Source: an uncultured Christensenella sp. (GTDB taxonomy: Bacteria; Bacillota; Clostridia; Christensenellales; UBA1242). Taken from it: a stretch of DNA of 64,000 bases. Positions 61,581 to 64,000 of this stretch are shown here, in pieces. Position 1 is the stretch's first letter; each line of letters opens with the position of its first letter. Under the pieces are notes generated by a model. That model was not told the DNA's origin, did no database searches, and saw nothing but the letters and a program-made list of their open reading frames with translations. Location: positions 175,758 to 239,757 of the forward strand of contig CASGDZ010000002.1 of NCBI GenBank assembly GCA_949300385.1. Direction: 5' to 3'. The position numbers and the translations under genes were made by a program.

Positions 61581-63653
61581 ATGCCGGGACCTAGAATGAA
61601 TTTTACTAATGAAAAATATACTTTTTCAGAAACTTGGTTAAAACTTTTACAATATAGCAAAAAATATATCATTCCTACAATTTTTGCATTAGTTTTCGCT
61701 ATAGCTGGAACAATTTTTACAATTATTGGCCCAGACAAGTTAAAAGAAATGACAAATGCTATAACGAACGGCATGATGACGGGAATTGATTTAAATCTCG
61801 TTACGCATATAGGTTTAACTCTTGTGGCTTTTTATGTTTCAAGCGTTGTGTTGTCATATTTACAGAGTTTTATAATGGCAACAATAACACAAAAAATATG
61901 TAAGAACTTGCGTTCAGATATAGCAAATAAGATTAATAGATTACCGCTAAAATATTTTGATACGACAACTACAGGTGATACACTATCACGCGTAACAAAT
62001 GATGTCGATACAATAGGTCAAACACTAAATCAAAGCATAGTAAGTTTAGTTTCCGCAATAGTGCTATTCTTAGGCTCGTTGCTTATGATGTTTATTACAA
62101 ATTGGATATTGTCATTTGTGGCAATCGGTGCCTCATTAATAGGGTTCATATTCACGTTCATTATCATTGCGCGCTCACAAAAATATTTTGTTAAACAGCA
62201 ACAACTATTAGGGGATATAAACGGGCATATTGAAGAAGCCTATTCAGGGCATGATGTTATTAAAGTTTACAATGCAGAAGGACAATTTTATTCTCGTTTT
62301 TCTTCTATCAACAACGCATTAAGAAAGGATAGTAAAAAGGCTCAATTCATGTCTGGACTTATGATGCCGTTAATGAATTTTATAGGAAATTTTGGCTATC
62401 TTGCAGTGTGCGTAGCGGGTGCTTTGTTATTAATAGATGGACGAATTGCGGGAATTGGAACAATAGTTGCATTTATTGTTTATGTTAGATTATTTACTCA
62501 ACCGCTTAGTACAATTGCGCAATGCATGAGCAGTTTACAGACATGTAGTGCAGCAAGTTATAGAGTGTTCGATTTCTTAGGTAAAAATGAACTTTCTAAT
62601 GAAAGTTTGAAAAAAGAAGTATTGAAAAAATCTAATGGGAATATTGAATTTAAACATGTTCGTTTTGGATATGATGAAGGTAAAACTATAATTAAAGACT
62701 TTTCCACCAAAATAAAGCATGGGCAAAAGGTGGCAATTGTCGGACCTACAGGTGCAGGTAAAACAACAATGGTAAATTTACTAATGCGCTTTTATGATTT
62801 AAAACAACCTAGATTGATCGTCAATGATAACATTTTAGATTATGAAATATTTAATAATGGTAAATCTATAAAAATAATAATTGAAGATGACAATTCTTTA
62901 ACCATAAATGACGAGCATACAGAATATTTCTTGAATGACGAAATAGCGAATAAACTTCCGCACAATAAGGAAATCAAATTTGATCAAAACTTTAATATGT
63001 TTGCAAATGAAAAACCTATAAAATATAAAATTGATGTATTAGTAGGAGAAGATATTGACAAGAAGAATAAAACTAAATTTGGTGTTGCATATTATGGAGA
63101 TATCTTCATAGATGGAGTGCCTACAAAATCAATTACACGAGAGAATATTCACGACCAATTTTGTATGGTACTGCAAGATACTTGGCTATTTGAAGGCAGT
63201 ATAAAAGAAAATGTTATGTTTAATAAATTAGATATAACAGATGAAGAAATTTATTCGGCTTGTAAAACTGCGAACATTGATCATTTCATAAATACATTGC
63301 CTAAAAAATACGACACAATATTAGACGAAAACGCAAATTTGTCAGCAGGTCAAAAACAACTACTAACTATCGCGCGTGCGATGGTTAGTAAAGCTCCAAT
63401 ATTAATTTTGGACGAAGCGACGAGTTCGGTCGATACGCGTACAGAAGTATTAATCCAGGACGCTATGGATAAATTGATGAAAGGTCGTACCTCAATCGTC
63501 ATAGCACATAGATTGTCAACAATTAAAAGTTCAGATATGATTTTAGTTATGAAAGACGGCGATATAATCGAAAAAGGAAATCATGAAGAACTTATGAAAG
63601 CAAACGGCTTTTATGCAGATTTGTACAATAGTCAGTTCGATAAAGTTGATTAA
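61581..63653 (+). CDS. ABC exporter half-transporter with canonical site and a ~97-residue NBD insertion
   Basis: The 690-residue partner has six membrane helices and an ATPase domain with Walker A GPTGAGKTT near residue 388, signature LSAGQKQL near 585, Walker B ILILDEATSSVD near 610 and switch IAHRLSTI near 641, all canonical. Between MRFYD (about residue 402) and GDIFIDGVPTKSI (about residue 506) lies an extra beta-rich, acidic stretch of about 97 residues (LIVNDNILDYEIFNNGKS ... KFGVAYY) where relatives have only a short loop. AAGGAGG precedes the ATG. The cargo is unknown. Confidence 0.94.
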   Translation: MPGPRMNFTNEKYTFSETWLKLLQYSKKYIIPTIFALVFAIAGTIFTIIGPDKLKEMTNAITNGMMTGIDLNLVTHIGLTLVAFYVSSVVLSYLQSFIMATITQKICKNLRSDIANKINRLPLKYFDTTTTGDTLSRVTNDVDTIGQTLNQSIVSLVSAIVLFLGSLLMMFITNWILSFVAIGASLIGFIFTFIIIARSQKYFVKQQQLLGDINGHIEEAYSGHDVIKVYNAEGQFYSRFSSINNALRKDSKKAQFMSGLMMPLMNFIGNFGYLAVCVAGALLLIDGRIAGIGTIVAFIVYVRLFTQPLSTIAQCMSSLQTCSAASYRVFDFLGKNELSNESLKKEVLKKSNGNIEFKHVRFGYDEGKTIIKDFSTKIKHGQKVAIVGPTGAGKTTMVNLLMRFYDLKQPRLIVNDNILDYEIFNNGKSIKIIIEDDNSLTINDEHTEYFLNDEIANKLPHNKEIKFDQNFNMFANEKPIKYKIDVLVGEDIDKKNKTKFGVAYYGDIFIDGVPTKSITRENIHDQFCMVLQDTWLFEGSIKENVMFNKLDITDEEIYSACKTANIDHFINTLPKKYDTILDENANLSAGQKQLLTIARAMVSKAPILILDEATSSVDTRTEVLIQDAMDKLMKGRTSIVIAHRLSTIKSSDMILVMKDGDIIEKGNHEELMKANGFYADLYNSQFDKVD

Positions 63654-63699
63654 ATAGTTGGATAAAAATAGTGTACAAACACTATATTATAATATATTA

Positions 63700-63724
63700 A
63701 AAAATCCGCATATGCGGATTTTTG
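63700..63724. terminator. Bidirectional terminator after the ABC operon
   Basis: A perfect palindrome AAAAATCCGCAT/ATGCGGATTTTT serves the ABC operon and the gene coming from the right edge. Confidence 0.9.
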
Positions 63725-63744
63725 TTTTATTATTTAATTTTTTA

Positions 63745-64000
63745 CTATTTTAGCAATCTGGAATCTAAATAATTTTTGCATTGAAATATTAAGAATAATA
63801 TTATATCGAGAATGTATAACAGCACAAATATTAATACAAATACAAAACCTACTTTTATAAACGCTAAACCTATTATAAGCGCCATAGTAATAGCAAGTAG
63901 TGAAATTAAAAATATAATATTCAATTTAGAAAAAGATGATTTAATTTTAGCACTATCAGAAATTTTTTTGTCTTCTATATATACATTTTCAACTAATTGT
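63745..64000 (-). CDS. Membrane protein, C-terminal part (gene runs off the right edge)
   Basis: The minus-strand frame is open from the window edge to TAG at 63745-63747 (84 codons before the stop). It codes for a polar start (VENVYIEDKKISDSAKIKS), two membrane helices (IIFLISLLAITMALIIGLAF and FVFVLIFVLLYILDIILFLIF) and a short basic tail. Codon use and the bidirectional terminator support it. The start lies outside the window and the family is unknown. Confidence 0.75.
   Translation of the reverse strand, partial: QLVENVYIEDKKISDSAKIKSSFSKLNIIFLISLLAITMALIIGLAFIKVGFVFVLIFVLLYILDIILFLIFQCKNYLDSRLLK

Noticed and set aside
1..64000. CRISPR array, insertion sequence or prophage
   Set aside because: No evenly spaced direct repeats, transposase or phage structural genes were seen.

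Overview
The window is chromosomal DNA from a low-GC Firmicute, roughly 30% GC by eye. The gene content fits an uncultured Clostridia-like anaerobe: a SpoIVFB-type M50 protease beside minD/minE and rplU-prp-rpmA, a TasA/CalY-like exported protein, a PflX-type radical SAM protein, and a large Bacillus-type SRP RNA with an Alu domain. I cannot name a genus. Apart from one tRNA locus there are no insertion sequences, phage genes or CRISPR arrays. TAA is by far the commonest stop, TAG is occasional, and TGA ends only gpmI and a 46-residue ORF.

Layout. 1-4.3 kb: the 3' end of fusA, tuf, two small paralogous genes and trpS. 4.4-7.5 kb: an unknown helical protein behind a 46-codon ORF, a small membrane protein, an ArsR-type regulator and a degenerate nitrilase-like protein. 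7.5-16.3 kb: glycolysis (pgk, gpmI, pyk) interleaved with secG, rnr, smpB and ssrA; secG leads into rnr-smpB, and the tmRNA gene faces smpB. 16.4-19.4 kb: a DedA-type protein and a zinc-ribbon/SPFH membrane cluster. 19.4-31.3 kb: radC, an HtrA-like lipoprotein, argS, several unknowns, a helicase-associated (HA) repeat protein, a PflX-like protein, rpiB, a TM2 protein and mnmA. 31.3-41.5 kb: a structured RNA/terminator, the TasA-like protein, lipoproteins, an RsmF-type methyltransferase, an acidic coiled-coil membrane protein, TlyA, a patatin and a ComEC-like metallo-beta-lactamase. 41.6-48.4 kb: a rod-shaped ncRNA (possible 6S RNA), a flippase-like protein, a rearranged tRNA-Leu locus, polA, an MFS protein and the SRP RNA. 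48.5-59.1 kb: a HEPN-CBS protein, two RNA-modification enzymes, Ppx-like and MreB-like proteins with altered nucleotide-binding loops, minD-minE-M50, an HA-repeat/sigma-like fusion, and rplU-prp-rpmA behind an L21-type leader. 59.2-64 kb: a heterodimeric ABC exporter and the edge of a membrane protein gene.

The most striking signals are these. (1) At about a dozen genes an almost invariant 6-nt gap separates the -10 box from ATG, implying leaderless mRNAs; the independently fixed 5' end of the SRP RNA lies at the same distance. (2) An HA-repeat/sigma-like gene has an in-frame TGA at codon 12. (3) The ABC half-transporter has an insertion of about 97 residues inside its ATPase domain. (4) tRNA-Leu(CAA) is preceded by a 41-bp duplicated 5' fragment and a GC-richer structured spacer. 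(5) An undescribed rod-shaped RNA of about 190 nt lies at 41.7 kb.
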